Both the position numbers and the translations under genes were made by a program. The notes beneath the pieces are model-generated. The model was not told the origin of the DNA, made no database searches, and saw only the letters and a list, made by a program, of their open reading frames with translations. A DNA stretch of 64,000 nt from Longimicrobium sp. (lineage in GTDB: Bacteria; Gemmatimonadota; Gemmatimonadetes; Longimicrobiales; Longimicrobiaceae). Each line of letters opens with the position of its first letter. Position 1 is the first letter of the stretch. The DNA lies in contig NZ_DASVSF010000097.1 in assembly GCF_036388275.1 (NCBI RefSeq), positions 15,026-79,025 of the forward strand. Direction: 5' to 3'. Below are positions 41,798 to 50,059 of the stretch, piece by piece.

Positions 41798-42940
41798 ATG
41801 CCGCTCACGATCGGCGTTCCCACGGAAACCGCGCTCGGCGAGCGCCGCGTCGCGCTGGTTCCCGAAATCTGCGCGAAGCTGGCCGCGCAGGACATGCAGG
41901 TTCTCGTCGAAAGCGGCGCGGGCGAGGCCGCATACTTTCCGGACGACGCGTTCCAGGCCGCGGGCGCCCACGTCGTCTCCCGCGCCGAAGTGCTGCGCGC
42001 GGACGTGCTGGCGACGGTGAACGGCCCCGGCGAGGACGACCTGCCACACGTCCGGCGGGATGGCGTGCTCGTCGGCCTCATGCGGCCGCTGGACGACGCT
42101 GCGCGGATGGAGCGCATCGCCGCCACGGGCGCCACGGCGCTGGCGATGGACCTGGTGCCGCGCACCACCCGCGCCCAGAGCATGGACGCGCTCTCCGCCA
42201 TGGCGACCGTCGCCGGATACCGCGCCGTGCTGCTGGCCGCCGAGGCGCTGCCCCGCTTCTTTCCCCTGCTCACCACCGCCGCCGGGACCATGCGGCCCGC
42301 CAAGGTGCTCGTGCTGGGCGCCGGCGTGGCGGGGCTGCAGGCGATCGCCACGGCGCGGCGGCTGGGCGCGGTGGTCTCGGCGTACGACGTTCGCGCGGCG
42401 GCGGCAGAGGAGGCCCGCTCGCTGGGCGCCACGTTCATCACGCTGGACCTGGACACCGCGGGGGCCGAGGGCGGCGGCGGGTACGCGGCCGCGCTGGACG
42501 AGGAGCGGCAGCGGCGCCAGGTGGAGCTGCTGGGCGCGCACGTCGCCGCGCAGGACGTAGTGATCTGCACGGCGCTCGTCCCCGGCCGGCGCGCGCCGCT
42601 GCTGGTGTCGGAAGAGGCCGTCGGCGGGATGGCGCCCGGCTCGGTGATCGTGGACCTGGCCGCGCCCAACGGGGGCAACTGCGCCCTCACCCACCCCGGC
42701 GTCGCGTCGCACGCGGGCGGCGTCCGCATCTACGGCCCGCTGAACCTGCCCGCCGAGATGCCCGTGCACGCCAGCCAGATGTACGCACGCACGATGGCGG
42801 CCCTGGTCGGGTACTTCGCCAAGGACGGCGCGTTCGCCCCGGCGGAGGACGACGAGATCTTCCGCGGGATGTGCGTCACCGCCGGCGGCCAGGTGGTGAA
42901 CGAGCGCGTCCGCGCCCTCCTCGCGGCCCCGCCCGCCTGA
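41798..42940 (+). CDS. pntA: NAD(P) transhydrogenase alpha subunit, part 1
   Basis: 380 residues. IGVPTETALGERRVALVPE, VLVLGAGVAGLQAIATARRLGAVVSAYDVR (NAD site) and GSVIVDLAAPNGGNCALT match the soluble dI domain of proton-translocating transhydrogenase. It ends before the membrane helices, which are encoded next, so the alpha chain is split as in many bacteria. Confidence 0.93.
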   Translation: MPLTIGVPTETALGERRVALVPEICAKLAAQDMQVLVESGAGEAAYFPDDAFQAAGAHVVSRAEVLRADVLATVNGPGEDDLPHVRRDGVLVGLMRPLDDAARMERIAATGATALAMDLVPRTTRAQSMDALSAMATVAGYRAVLLAAEALPRFFPLLTTAAGTMRPAKVLVLGAGVAGLQAIATARRLGAVVSAYDVRAAAAEEARSLGATFITLDLDTAGAEGGGGYAAALDEERQRRQVELLGAHVAAQDVVICTALVPGRRAPLLVSEEAVGGMAPGSVIVDLAAPNGGNCALTHPGVASHAGGVRIYGPLNLPAEMPVHASQMYARTMAALVGYFAKDGAFAPAEDDEIFRGMCVTAGGQVVNERVRALLAAPPA

Positions 42941-42974
42941 TGACGTATTCTCCTCCCCCTCACGCCGCGCCCCC

Positions 42975-43289
42975 ATGGTCGTAACCCTGCTCGTGGTATT
43001 CGTGCTCGCGTCGTTCGTCGGCGTCGAGATCATCAGCAAGGTCCCGCAGACGCTGCACACGCCGCTGATGTCGGGGAGCAACGCCGTCAGCGGCATCACC
43101 GTCGTGGGCGCCATCGCTGCGGCCGGGATGGTGGATTCGCCCGTGGCGCAGTGGCTGGGCTTCGTTGCGCTGGTGCTGGCGACGATCAACGTGGTGGGCG
43201 GCTACTTGGTGACCGACCGCATGCTGCAGATGTTCAAAAAGCGCGAGCCGGCGAAGCTGGGTGACACACAGGCGGGAGACGGCCGATGA
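42975..43289 (+). CDS. NAD(P) transhydrogenase alpha subunit, part 2 (membrane)
   Basis: 104 residues, three membrane helices. FVGVEIISKVPQTLHTPLMSGSNAVSGITVVGA is the conserved proton-channel segment. ATG 34 bases after pntA; overlaps pntB by 4 bases. Confidence 0.92.
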   Translation: MVVTLLVVFVLASFVGVEIISKVPQTLHTPLMSGSNAVSGITVVGAIAAAGMVDSPVAQWLGFVALVLATINVVGGYLVTDRMLQMFKKREPAKLGDTQAGDGR

Positions 43290-44740
43290 GCACGCTGGTG
43301 AACCTGGCGTACCTGGCGGCTGCGGCGCTGTTCATCATCGGCATCAAGCGGATGAACTCTCCCGCCACCGCGCGCGCGGGCAACCGCCTCTCGGCCGTCG
43401 GAATGCTGATCGCCATCGTGGCCACGCTGCTCTCCGCCCGCATCCTGTCGCCGTGGATGATCGCCGGCGGATTGGCGCTGGGGACGGTGCTGGGAATTCT
43501 GCTCGCCCTGCGCGTGCAGATGACGCAGATGCCGGAGATGGTGGCCGCGCTGAACGGGCTGGGCGGCGCGGCCTCGGCGCTGGTGGCCTGGGCGGAGGTC
43601 AGCCGATACACCGCGGCGCAGGCGGAAGGGTTCGCCGGGTCCGGCTTCGCCCGCCACGGGCTGGTGGCGCTGGATGCGCGGCTGGTGATCACCATCACCC
43701 TGAGCGTGCTGATCGGTGCCGTGACGTTCTCGGGGAGCTTCGTGGCGTTCGGGAAGCTGAACGGAAAGATCTCCGGCAACCCGGTGTCGTTCCCGGGGAT
43801 GCGCCTCATCACCAGCCTCCTCGCGCTGGTGTCCCTCGCCGCGGTGGCGTTTCCGCTGGTGAGGCTGGGCGACTCGGGCTTCGACGCCGGCCCGCTGGCG
43901 ATCTCCACGCTCGTCCTGGGCGTGGTGGCGCTGGTGCTGGGCGTGCTGCTGGTGATTCCCATCGGCGGGGCCGACATGCCGGTGGTGGTCTCGCTGCTCA
44001 ACTCGTACTCGGGGCTGGCCGCGGCGGCGACGGGGTTCGTGCTGGAGAACCAGGCGCTGATCGTCAGTGGGGCGCTGGTGGGCGCGTCGGGGATCATCCT
44101 CAGCAAGATCATGTGCGACGCCATGAACCGGTCGCTGCTGAACGTGCTGGTGGGCGGGTTCGGCGGGGGCGCGGCGGAGGGCGGGGAGCGCTCCGCCGCC
44201 GGGCTGACGGTGCGCACGGTGACGCCCGACGACGCGGCGGTGCTGCTGGCGTACGCCGGCCAGGTGGTGGTGGTGCCGGGGTACGGGCTGGCCGTGGCGC
44301 AGGCCCAGCACGTGATTCGTGAGCTGGTGGACCTGGTGCAGGCGCGCGGCGTGCGGGTGAAGTACGCCATCCACCCGGTGGCGGGACGCATGCCCGGCCA
44401 CATGAACGTGCTGCTGGCCGAGGCCAACGTGCCCTACGACCAGCTGTTCGAGATGGACGAGATCAACGACGAGTTCGAGCGTACCGACGCCGTGCTGGTG
44501 ATCGGCGCCAACGACGTGGTGAACCCCGCGGCGCGCACGGACCCGTCCTCACCCATCTACGGGATGCCCATCCTGAACGTGGACCGCGCCAAGAACGTGA
44601 TCGTGCTCAAGCGGAGCATGGCGGCGGGCTACAGCGGCGTGGAGAACGAGCTCTTCTACCTGCCGCGCACGGGCATGCTCTTCGGCGACGCCAGAAAATC
44701 ACTCGAGCGGCTCGTGGCTGAAGTGAAGGCGCTGAGCTAG
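43286..44740 (+). CDS. pntB: NAD(P) transhydrogenase beta subunit
   Basis: 484 residues, N-terminal membrane helices then the NADP-binding dIII domain: VVVVPGYGLAVAQAQHVI, YAIHPVAGRMPGHMNVLLAEANVPYD, VLVIGANDVVNPAARTDPSSPIYGMPIL and VIVLKRSMAAGYSGVENELFY. Completes the complex that makes NADPH from NADH using the proton gradient. Confidence 0.94.
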   Translation: MSTLVNLAYLAAAALFIIGIKRMNSPATARAGNRLSAVGMLIAIVATLLSARILSPWMIAGGLALGTVLGILLALRVQMTQMPEMVAALNGLGGAASALVAWAEVSRYTAAQAEGFAGSGFARHGLVALDARLVITITLSVLIGAVTFSGSFVAFGKLNGKISGNPVSFPGMRLITSLLALVSLAAVAFPLVRLGDSGFDAGPLAISTLVLGVVALVLGVLLVIPIGGADMPVVVSLLNSYSGLAAAATGFVLENQALIVSGALVGASGIILSKIMCDAMNRSLLNVLVGGFGGGAAEGGERSAAGLTVRTVTPDDAAVLLAYAGQVVVVPGYGLAVAQAQHVIRELVDLVQARGVRVKYAIHPVAGRMPGHMNVLLAEANVPYDQLFEMDEINDEFERTDAVLVIGANDVVNPAARTDPSSPIYGMPILNVDRAKNVIVLKRSMAAGYSGVENELFYLPRTGMLFGDARKSLERLVAEVKALS

Positions 44741-44762
44741 CGGGATTAATCCCGCAGAACGG

Positions 44763-44790
44763 TTCTCCAGCGCGGGAGAAATTATTTTTG
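44763..44790 (+). terminator. Terminator of the transhydrogenase operon
   Basis: TTCTCC/GGAGAA hairpin followed by ATTATTTTTG, a clear T-rich tail. A small palindrome GCGGGATTAATCCCGC is just upstream (44740-44755). Confidence 0.78.
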
Positions 44791-44818
44791 TTGACATTTT
44801 GGTTGGAATAAATAATTT
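44791..44818 (+). promoter_or_regulatory. AT-rich promoter of the AAA ATPase gene
   Basis: Perfect -35 TTGACA at 44791-44796 and TAATTT as likely -10 at 44813-44818 (spacing 16), in a strongly AT-rich 60-base stretch that stands out from the surrounding GC-rich DNA. Confidence 0.6.
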
Positions 44819-44866
44819 GTCCTCCGCGCGACAAGAGTTCGTCGGAATAATTCTTGGGAGGGGGAC

Positions 44867-46165
44867 GTGGGCGTAACGAACGTCTGGTACATCCTGAACT
44901 TGCGGGAAAGCCCATTTTTCCAGGATCCTCTCGACCCTACGACAGGAGGACAATACCCGATCCGCCTGTTCGTAGGACGAGATGAGGAGGCCGAACATAT
45001 CCTGCGCGGGATGGGCAGTGCCCCGCATAGCCGCCACGCCATCCAGGGCCCCCCAGGCGTCGGAAAAACGACGCTCGTCCAGTACATCAAGGCTCAGGTT
45101 GCGGAGGATGGCTGGCTCGCGGACGCCAACGCGATTCCGGTGACCAGCACCACAACGGCGGAAGAGCTACTGGTCCGCATCCTGGCCTCGGTACACGACG
45201 CTCTCGGGGCACGGGACGAGACGTTGCTCCAGCAACCTCCAATGCAGGAGGTCCGCCAGCTCCTCGCCCTGGAGCGCGAACGCTCCGCGAGCGGCAGCAT
45301 TGGTTTGCCCCTGATCGGGAGCTTGGGCGCCGGAACGGCATCTCAGCGGTTCACCGGTCCGGGAGCGCTGATGGTGCAGCCGACACGCCTGCTACGCGAG
45401 CTGAACGACTTGGCGCACCGCCATCTGCAGTCCCCGGGGATCCTGATCCACCTGAACAACCTCGAGAACATTACCGAGGCCGACCAGAAAGAAGCTGCGC
45501 GGATCATCCGCGACCTGCGGGACCAGGCACTGATGTATCCTGGCTTTCACTTCGTGCTCGCCGGCACGGACGACGCCATTCGCACCATCGTCGCCGAACA
45601 GGAGCAGCTCCGGAGTATCTTCAGCAATCCTGGCTCTCTGCGCCCCTTGGGCATCTCGCAGTTGCACGCGCTCCTGGAACTCCGGTACAGCTACCTGCGG
45701 GTCGACGACACGCGGCCGTCGATCGAGCCGGTAACGAAACTCGCTGTGGAGAACCTTTACAAGCTGTTCGACGGCAATCTCCGCGGCACACTCCACGCGC
45801 TGGACGAGGCAGCCAAGATTCTCGTGGGCCGCGGAGAGGATCCCACTGAACCGATGTCTCTTGAACGCATGGCACCCGTTCTCTTCAGGATCTACCACGC
45901 CAAGATGCACGCGGATCTGACGGCGGCGCAGGTTAGTCATCTCACGACCATCGCCAGTCGGTGGCCGGCGGGAGTGATCACTCCGGGTGCGACCGAGAAG
46001 GTCCTGCACCTGAAGCGCAATCCGACCTATACCCTCTTTTCCGAGCTCGTGCGAAAGGGCTACCTGACCGATGCGGGCCGCGCGCAGACGGGCAGGCCGG
46101 GAAGACCGGAGCAACAGTACGCGCTGACGGGCCAGGCCCGCCTTGCGCTCGGCGCTTTCTCCTGA
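44867..46165 (+). CDS. AAA ATPase with C-terminal winged helix
   Basis: 432 residues from a GTG with GGGAGGGGG upstream. RLFVGRDEEAEHIL and IQGPPGVGKTTLVQYIK (Walker A) precede ILIHLNNLENI (Walker B-like) and VLAGTDDAIRTIV sensor strand, an ExeA/Cdc6-Orc-like ATPase. The C-terminal LKRNPTYTLFSELVRKGYLTDAGRA to EQQYALTGQARLAL looks like a winged helix. Role unknown; could be a regulator or a defence ATPase. It has its own promoter and a terminator after it. Confidence 0.78.
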   Translation: MGVTNVWYILNLRESPFFQDPLDPTTGGQYPIRLFVGRDEEAEHILRGMGSAPHSRHAIQGPPGVGKTTLVQYIKAQVAEDGWLADANAIPVTSTTTAEELLVRILASVHDALGARDETLLQQPPMQEVRQLLALERERSASGSIGLPLIGSLGAGTASQRFTGPGALMVQPTRLLRELNDLAHRHLQSPGILIHLNNLENITEADQKEAARIIRDLRDQALMYPGFHFVLAGTDDAIRTIVAEQEQLRSIFSNPGSLRPLGISQLHALLELRYSYLRVDDTRPSIEPVTKLAVENLYKLFDGNLRGTLHALDEAAKILVGRGEDPTEPMSLERMAPVLFRIYHAKMHADLTAAQVSHLTTIASRWPAGVITPGATEKVLHLKRNPTYTLFSELVRKGYLTDAGRAQTGRPGRPEQQYALTGQARLALGAFS

Positions 46166-46187
46166 GGGCACGGCGCTCTGACGCAAA

Positions 46188-46220
46188 GCGAAGCCCGCCG
46201 GACGATCCGGCGGGCTTCGC
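46188..46220. terminator. Bidirectional terminator
   Basis: A perfect 15-base-pair stem (GCGAAGCCCGCCGGA/TCCGGCGGGCTTCGC) with a 3-base loop between converging genes. Confidence 0.82.
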
Positions 46221-46242
46221 CAATTACGCCACCCGCCGACGG

Positions 46243-46425
46243 CTACTCGCAGCCGCGCGTCAGGCCGCAGAGGGTGTCGTCGTAGGTTTGGCAGATGACC
46301 ACCGGGCACGAGCCGCCCACCAGCGTTCCCACGTGCGCCTGCACGGTCCCGTGCTCGTCGGCGCCGCAGGCCGTCGCAAAGGATTCCACGCTCAGATCCT
46401 CCACCTGCAGCTTCAGCTTCTTCAT
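46243..46425 (-). CDS. RiPP-like precursor peptide
   Basis: 60 residues from the ATG at 46425 with AAGGAG upstream. Leader MKKLKLQVEDLSVESFATACG is of the shared type; core holds Thr/Ser and Cys (GGSCPVVICQTYDDTLCGLTRGCE) with GTVQAH at the boundary, as in the other copies. Thr/Ser and Cys would allow lanthionine-type bridges, which is inference. No modifying enzyme in the window. Confidence 0.75.
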   Translation of the reverse strand: MKKLKLQVEDLSVESFATACGADEHGTVQAHVGTLVGGSCPVVICQTYDDTLCGLTRGCE

Positions 46426-46588
46426 CGTCCAGGACTCCTTGTGAGTAGGTCTAGGGGTGCCTGCATCGGTAGCCAGACCCGTGCCGCCGCCGCCACATGC
46501 AGACACAATTCACACTTCTGTCGCCGCGCGCACGCTCACCCCTCGTGGTCTCGGAGCGATCCGTGGGCACGGGCTAGGCGGGCCGCGA

Positions 46589-46616
46589 TTGCTCGCGTGC
46601 CGATGTTGGGTATATT
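46589..46616 (+). promoter_or_regulatory. Putative promoter of ftsY
   Basis: TTGCTC at 46589-46594 and TATATT at 46611-46616 with 16-base spacing. Confidence 0.5.
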
Positions 46617-46708
46617 CCGCCACCGTCGTGGGATCAGTGCGCATCCCACGTCCGGCTGATGTCGAATCGTTTACGCCGGCCCCGCGCCGGCTTTTCTCGG
46701 GTAGGCTG

Positions 46709-47638
46709 ATGGCTCGTCTGTTCCGCAAGAAGGAAGAAGGAAGCAAGTCGCTGTGGGACCGCATCGTCGACGTGGCGCTCACCGACGTCTCGGTGTTGGT
46801 GAAGGGGCTGGACGAGGGCTCGCTGGAGGGGCTGGAGGAAACGCTGATCGCGGCCGACTTCGGCGTGCCGGCCACGCTGCGGCTGGTGGACGTCGTCGAG
46901 AAGCTGGCCGAGCGCGGCATCGCCCGGTCGTCGCGAGACTTCCTGCGCGCCGTGCGCGAGGAGATCGTCGCCATCCTCAGCGCCGGCCGCTCCGACACGG
47001 CGCTGCGCTTCAACTACGAGGGCGGCCCCACGGTGTTCCTGGTGGTGGGCGTCAACGGCGTGGGCAAGACGACGACGATCGCCAAGCTGGCCCACCGCCT
47101 GACGCGGCAGGGTCGCAAGGTGATGATCGCCGCGGGCGACACCTTTCGCGCGGGCGCCGTCGAGCAACTGCGCCGCTGGGCGGAGCGCGTAGGGTGCGAC
47201 TTCGTGGGAAGCGAGCCGGGGCGTGACCCCGCCGCCGTGGCCTTCGACGCCTACGAGCAGGCGGTGGCGAAGGGCACCGACGTGCTGATCGTGGACACGG
47301 CGGGCCGGCTGCACACGCAGACCGACCTGATGAAGGAGCTGGAAAAAGTGCACCGCGTGCTGGGCAAGAAGCTGGAGGGCGCGCCGCACGAGGCGCTGGT
47401 GGTGCTCGATTCCACCACGGGCCAGAACGCGATGGCGCAGATCCGCACCTTCGGGCAGACGCTGCCGCTGACGGGAATCGTGCTGACCAAGATGGATGGG
47501 ACGGCGAAGGGCGGGATCGTCGTGGCGCTCAAGGAGGAGTTCGACCTGCCGGTGAAGTTCATCGGCGTCGGCGAAAAGATGGGCGACCTTGTGCCGTTCG
47601 AGATCGAGGCGTTCGCGGAGGAAGTGCTGGAGGCGTAG
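46709..47638 (+). CDS. ftsY: Signal recognition particle receptor FtsY
   Basis: 309 residues from the ATG at 46709. Motifs VVGVNGVGKTTTIAKLAHRL (G1), DTFRAGAVEQLRRWAERVG, VLIVDTAGRLHTQTDLMKEL (G3) and VLTKMDGTAKGG (G4) are complete, with the N-terminal helical bundle LWDRIVDVALTDVSVLVKGLDEG. It is the GTPase that docks SRP-ribosome complexes at the membrane. The acidic N-terminal A domain is very short, as in many bacteria. Confidence 0.95.
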   Translation: MARLFRKKEEGSKSLWDRIVDVALTDVSVLVKGLDEGSLEGLEETLIAADFGVPATLRLVDVVEKLAERGIARSSRDFLRAVREEIVAILSAGRSDTALRFNYEGGPTVFLVVGVNGVGKTTTIAKLAHRLTRQGRKVMIAAGDTFRAGAVEQLRRWAERVGCDFVGSEPGRDPAAVAFDAYEQAVAKGTDVLIVDTAGRLHTQTDLMKELEKVHRVLGKKLEGAPHEALVVLDSTTGQNAMAQIRTFGQTLPLTGIVLTKMDGTAKGGIVVALKEEFDLPVKFIGVGEKMGDLVPFEIEAFAEEVLEA

Positions 47639-47663
47639 GGCCCTCACCCGGCCGCGCTGACAC

Positions 47664-47706
47664 GCGTGCCACCCTCTCCCACAAACAGCGTGGGAGAGGG
47701 GGTACA
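47664..47706. repeat. Palindromic element of the dispersed family
   Basis: CCACCCTCTCCCAC, AAACAGC, GTGGGAGAGGG hairpin. It opens the gene-free stretch 47639-48436. Confidence 0.6.
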
Positions 47707-47748
47707 CCCCAGTTCGGTGCGCACCCAAGTCTGTGGTGCGCACCGATT

Positions 47749-47813
47749 TGTCATCCTGAGGCCCGGGCGCACGGCACCAGCCCGCACACCGACCGTCGCG
47801 GGCCGAAGGATCT
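47749..47813 (+). repeat. TGTCATCCTGAG...GAAGGATCTT repeat
   Basis: Copy of the repeat also at 14529-14592, sharing TGTCATCCTGAGGCCC and GCGGGCCGAAGGATCT. CGGACACGTAC follows in both. Confidence 0.7.
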
Positions 47814-47974
47814 TGCCGCGGACACGTACCAGCCAGGGCGCGGCAGCGGTCACCCTGCCCGAGGCCCTCGGTTCCGTCCCGGCGGTTGAATTGAAACCGC
47901 AGCTGGAAAATCACGAAGTCCGCCTGCGCGGACTGCCCGCGTGCTCCCGTGCGCCAGGCCGTCCGAAGCGCGAT

Positions 47975-48170
47975 CGAATTCTCCCCTCTCCGCATGCGCA
48001 GCGTGCGGGGAGGGGCCGGGGGAGGGGCCAACCCGGGGCATGCGCCGGACCAATTCGAACCACCTCAGGCTCTGCAGGCCCCCGCCCGAACACGGCACCC
48101 ACCAGAGCGCACCGCACTGGCCCCCTTCCCTTCCCCCGCGCAGTTTGCGGGGGAAGGGGATGGGGGCGCC
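47975..48170. repeat. Two palindromic elements
   Basis: Hairpins at about 47975-48035 (GAATTCTCCCCTCTCCGCAT-type, matching 14885-14935 in inverse) and 48118-48170 (CGCGCAGTTTGCGGG core, matching 25018-25070). Confidence 0.65.
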
Positions 48171-48290
48171 GTCAGCGTGCGCCGAGTCCGCCCGACCGCC
48201 ACCTGGTTCCGTTCGCGCCCCTCAGTTCTACGGCGCCGCGCCTCAGGGTCTCGCGCCGCTGCCGCGCCCGGCCTTCGTGCTGGCCGCGGC

Positions 48291-48356
48291 TAGATCCTTC
48301 GGCCCGCGAAGGATCGGTGTACGGGCAAGTGTGGTGTGGCTTGGCTCAGGATGACG
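48291..48356 (-). repeat. Inverted copy of the TGTCATCCTGAG repeat
   Basis: AGATCCTTCGGCCCGCGAAGG at one end and CTCAGGATGAC at the other, i.e. the reverse of the copy at 47749. Confidence 0.6.
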
Positions 48357-48436
48357 ACGGGTGCGCACCAATGGCTTAGGTGCGCACCCGGTTTGGTGGA
48401 GGACGCGTGTCAGCTCGGCCGGGTGAGGGCCCAGCT

Positions 48437-48649
48437 TCAGCCCGTCGACTGCGTGCTCCAGTCGCAGGTCTCGTAGCAGGTGTCGAAATAGCAGCTGTTG
48501 ATCTTCGACGTGTCGGGCTCGAGCGAGGTGCCGGAGGGCTGCAGCATGTTGCCCCCGATGTGCGCGTCGACCGTGCCGCCGGCCGAGCCGGCACCCGTGG
48601 CGAACGACTGCACGTTCAGGGTGTCGAGATCCAGGCGAAGCTTCTTCAT
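48437..48649 (-). CDS. RiPP-like precursor peptide
   Basis: 70 residues. Leader MKKLRLDLDTLNVQSFATGAG, then GGTVDAHIGG and a core with Ser/Thr and three Cys (SCYFDTCYETCDWSTQSTG). Same leader type as the copies at 31.2, 46.2, 58.1 and 58.5 kb. No modifying enzyme nearby; function unknown. Confidence 0.75.
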   Translation of the reverse strand: MKKLRLDLDTLNVQSFATGAGSAGGTVDAHIGGNMLQPSGTSLEPDTSKINSCYFDTCYETCDWSTQSTG

Positions 48650-48727
48650 GGGAAGTGTCTCCAGTAGGGGATGGGGGAACGCTTGAGTATCAGTTTACGC
48701 ACGAACCTGGGATCCGCCAAGCCCCCA

Positions 48728-50059
48728 TCACTCCCGCGGCGCGTCGTCCGTCCCCTCCGGAGGCAGCAGCGGCGTGACCGCGCACTCCGACACGCCGTGC
48801 CCCTCCACCGCCGTCACCTCGAACCGTACGTCGTCGTACTCCACCACGTCACCCACCAGCGGCGGGCGGTCCAGCAGCGACAGCACCAGCCCGCTCACCG
48901 TATCCACCTCGTCGTGCTCCAGCACCAGCCCCAGCTCCTCGCCCACCTGGCTGATGCGAACCGTACCCGCCACCAGCAGCCGCCCATCCAGCGCCCGGTG
49001 GATCTCCGGGCGGGCCACCCACCCCTCCTCGATCTCGCCGACCACTTCCTCGAACAGGTCCTCGATGGTGATGACCCCCGCGGTGCCGCCGTGCTCGTCC
49101 ATCACCACGGCCATCTGCGAGTTCACCCGCCGCATGGCCGCCAGCACCGTGTCCATCTCGGCCGTTTCGGGGATGTACGGCACCTCGCGCACCTCCGAGG
49201 GCCGCAGCGCGCGCCGGTTGGGCATCCGCCGCAGGATGTCCTTGATGTGCACCACGCCGGTGATGTGGTCCAGGCTGCCCTCGTACACCGGGTAGCGGGT
49301 GTGCGGGCTGGAGCGGAGGATGTCGAGCATCTCGTCGGCCGTGGCGCCGGCGGGGATTCCCACGACGTGCACGCGGGGGATCATCACCTCGCCCGCCGTG
49401 AGGTCGCCGAACTCCAGCAGCTCCTGCAGCACGTCGGCCGATTCCTGGCGCAGCATGCCGCCCGCCTGGCTTTCGCGCACGATGAACTGCAGCTCCTCGG
49501 GGGTGCGGTAGTGCTCGCCCGACGCCACGTAGCGGTTGATTCCCGCCAGCCGCAGCACCGCGTTGCCGAGCGCGTTCAGCCCGATCACCAGCGGATACAG
49601 GATCTTCTGGACGACCAGCACCGGCGGCGTCACCCACACGGCCGCCTTGTCGGCCTGCTGCAGGGCGATGGACTTGGGGATCATCTCCCCGACGACGATG
49701 TGGAAGTACGTCAGCAGGGCCACGGCCAGGACGCTGGCCAGGGTGTGGGCACCCGCCTCGCGCAGCGGCCCCAGCCCCACCAGCCAGTGGCCGATCCATT
49801 CCGCCAGCACGTGCTCGCCGTACATGCCCAGCCCCAGCGAGGCCACGGTGATGCCCAGCTGCGCCGTGGCGATGTAGCGGTCCTGCCGCCGCGGGTCCTT
49901 GAGGATGTTGCTGACCATCCGCGCCGCGGCGTCGCCCTCGGCTGCGCGGCGCTCGATGCTGGCCCGCGGCGCGCCCACGATGGCGAACTCGGCCGCCACG
50001 AACAGCGCATTCAGCAGGATCAGCACGGTGATGATGACGATGGGGACGACCTTATCCAT
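48728..50059 (-). CDS. Hemolysin/CorC-type membrane protein (CNNM plus CBS)
   Basis: 443 residues from the ATG at 50059. N-terminal CNNM-type membrane domain (ILLNALFVAAEFAIVG, TVASLGLGMYGEHVLAEWIG, VGEMIPKSIALQ), then two CBS modules (VMIPRVHVVGIP; VVMDEHGGTAGVITIEDLFEEVVGEIEEG) and a C-terminal CorC_HlyC domain. Such proteins transport or regulate Mg/Co or other divalent metals. It overlaps its upstream paralogue by 8 bases, so both are co-translated. Confidence 0.88.
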   Translation of the reverse strand: MDKVVPIVIITVLILLNALFVAAEFAIVGAPRASIERRAAEGDAAARMVSNILKDPRRQDRYIATAQLGITVASLGLGMYGEHVLAEWIGHWLVGLGPLREAGAHTLASVLAVALLTYFHIVVGEMIPKSIALQQADKAAVWVTPPVLVVQKILYPLVIGLNALGNAVLRLAGINRYVASGEHYRTPEELQFIVRESQAGGMLRQESADVLQELLEFGDLTAGEVMIPRVHVVGIPAGATADEMLDILRSSPHTRYPVYEGSLDHITGVVHIKDILRRMPNRRALRPSEVREVPYIPETAEMDTVLAAMRRVNSQMAVVMDEHGGTAGVITIEDLFEEVVGEIEEGWVARPEIHRALDGRLLVAGTVRISQVGEELGLVLEHDEVDTVSGLVLSLLDRPPLVGDVVEYDDVRFEVTAVEGHGVSECAVTPLLPPEGTDDAPRE

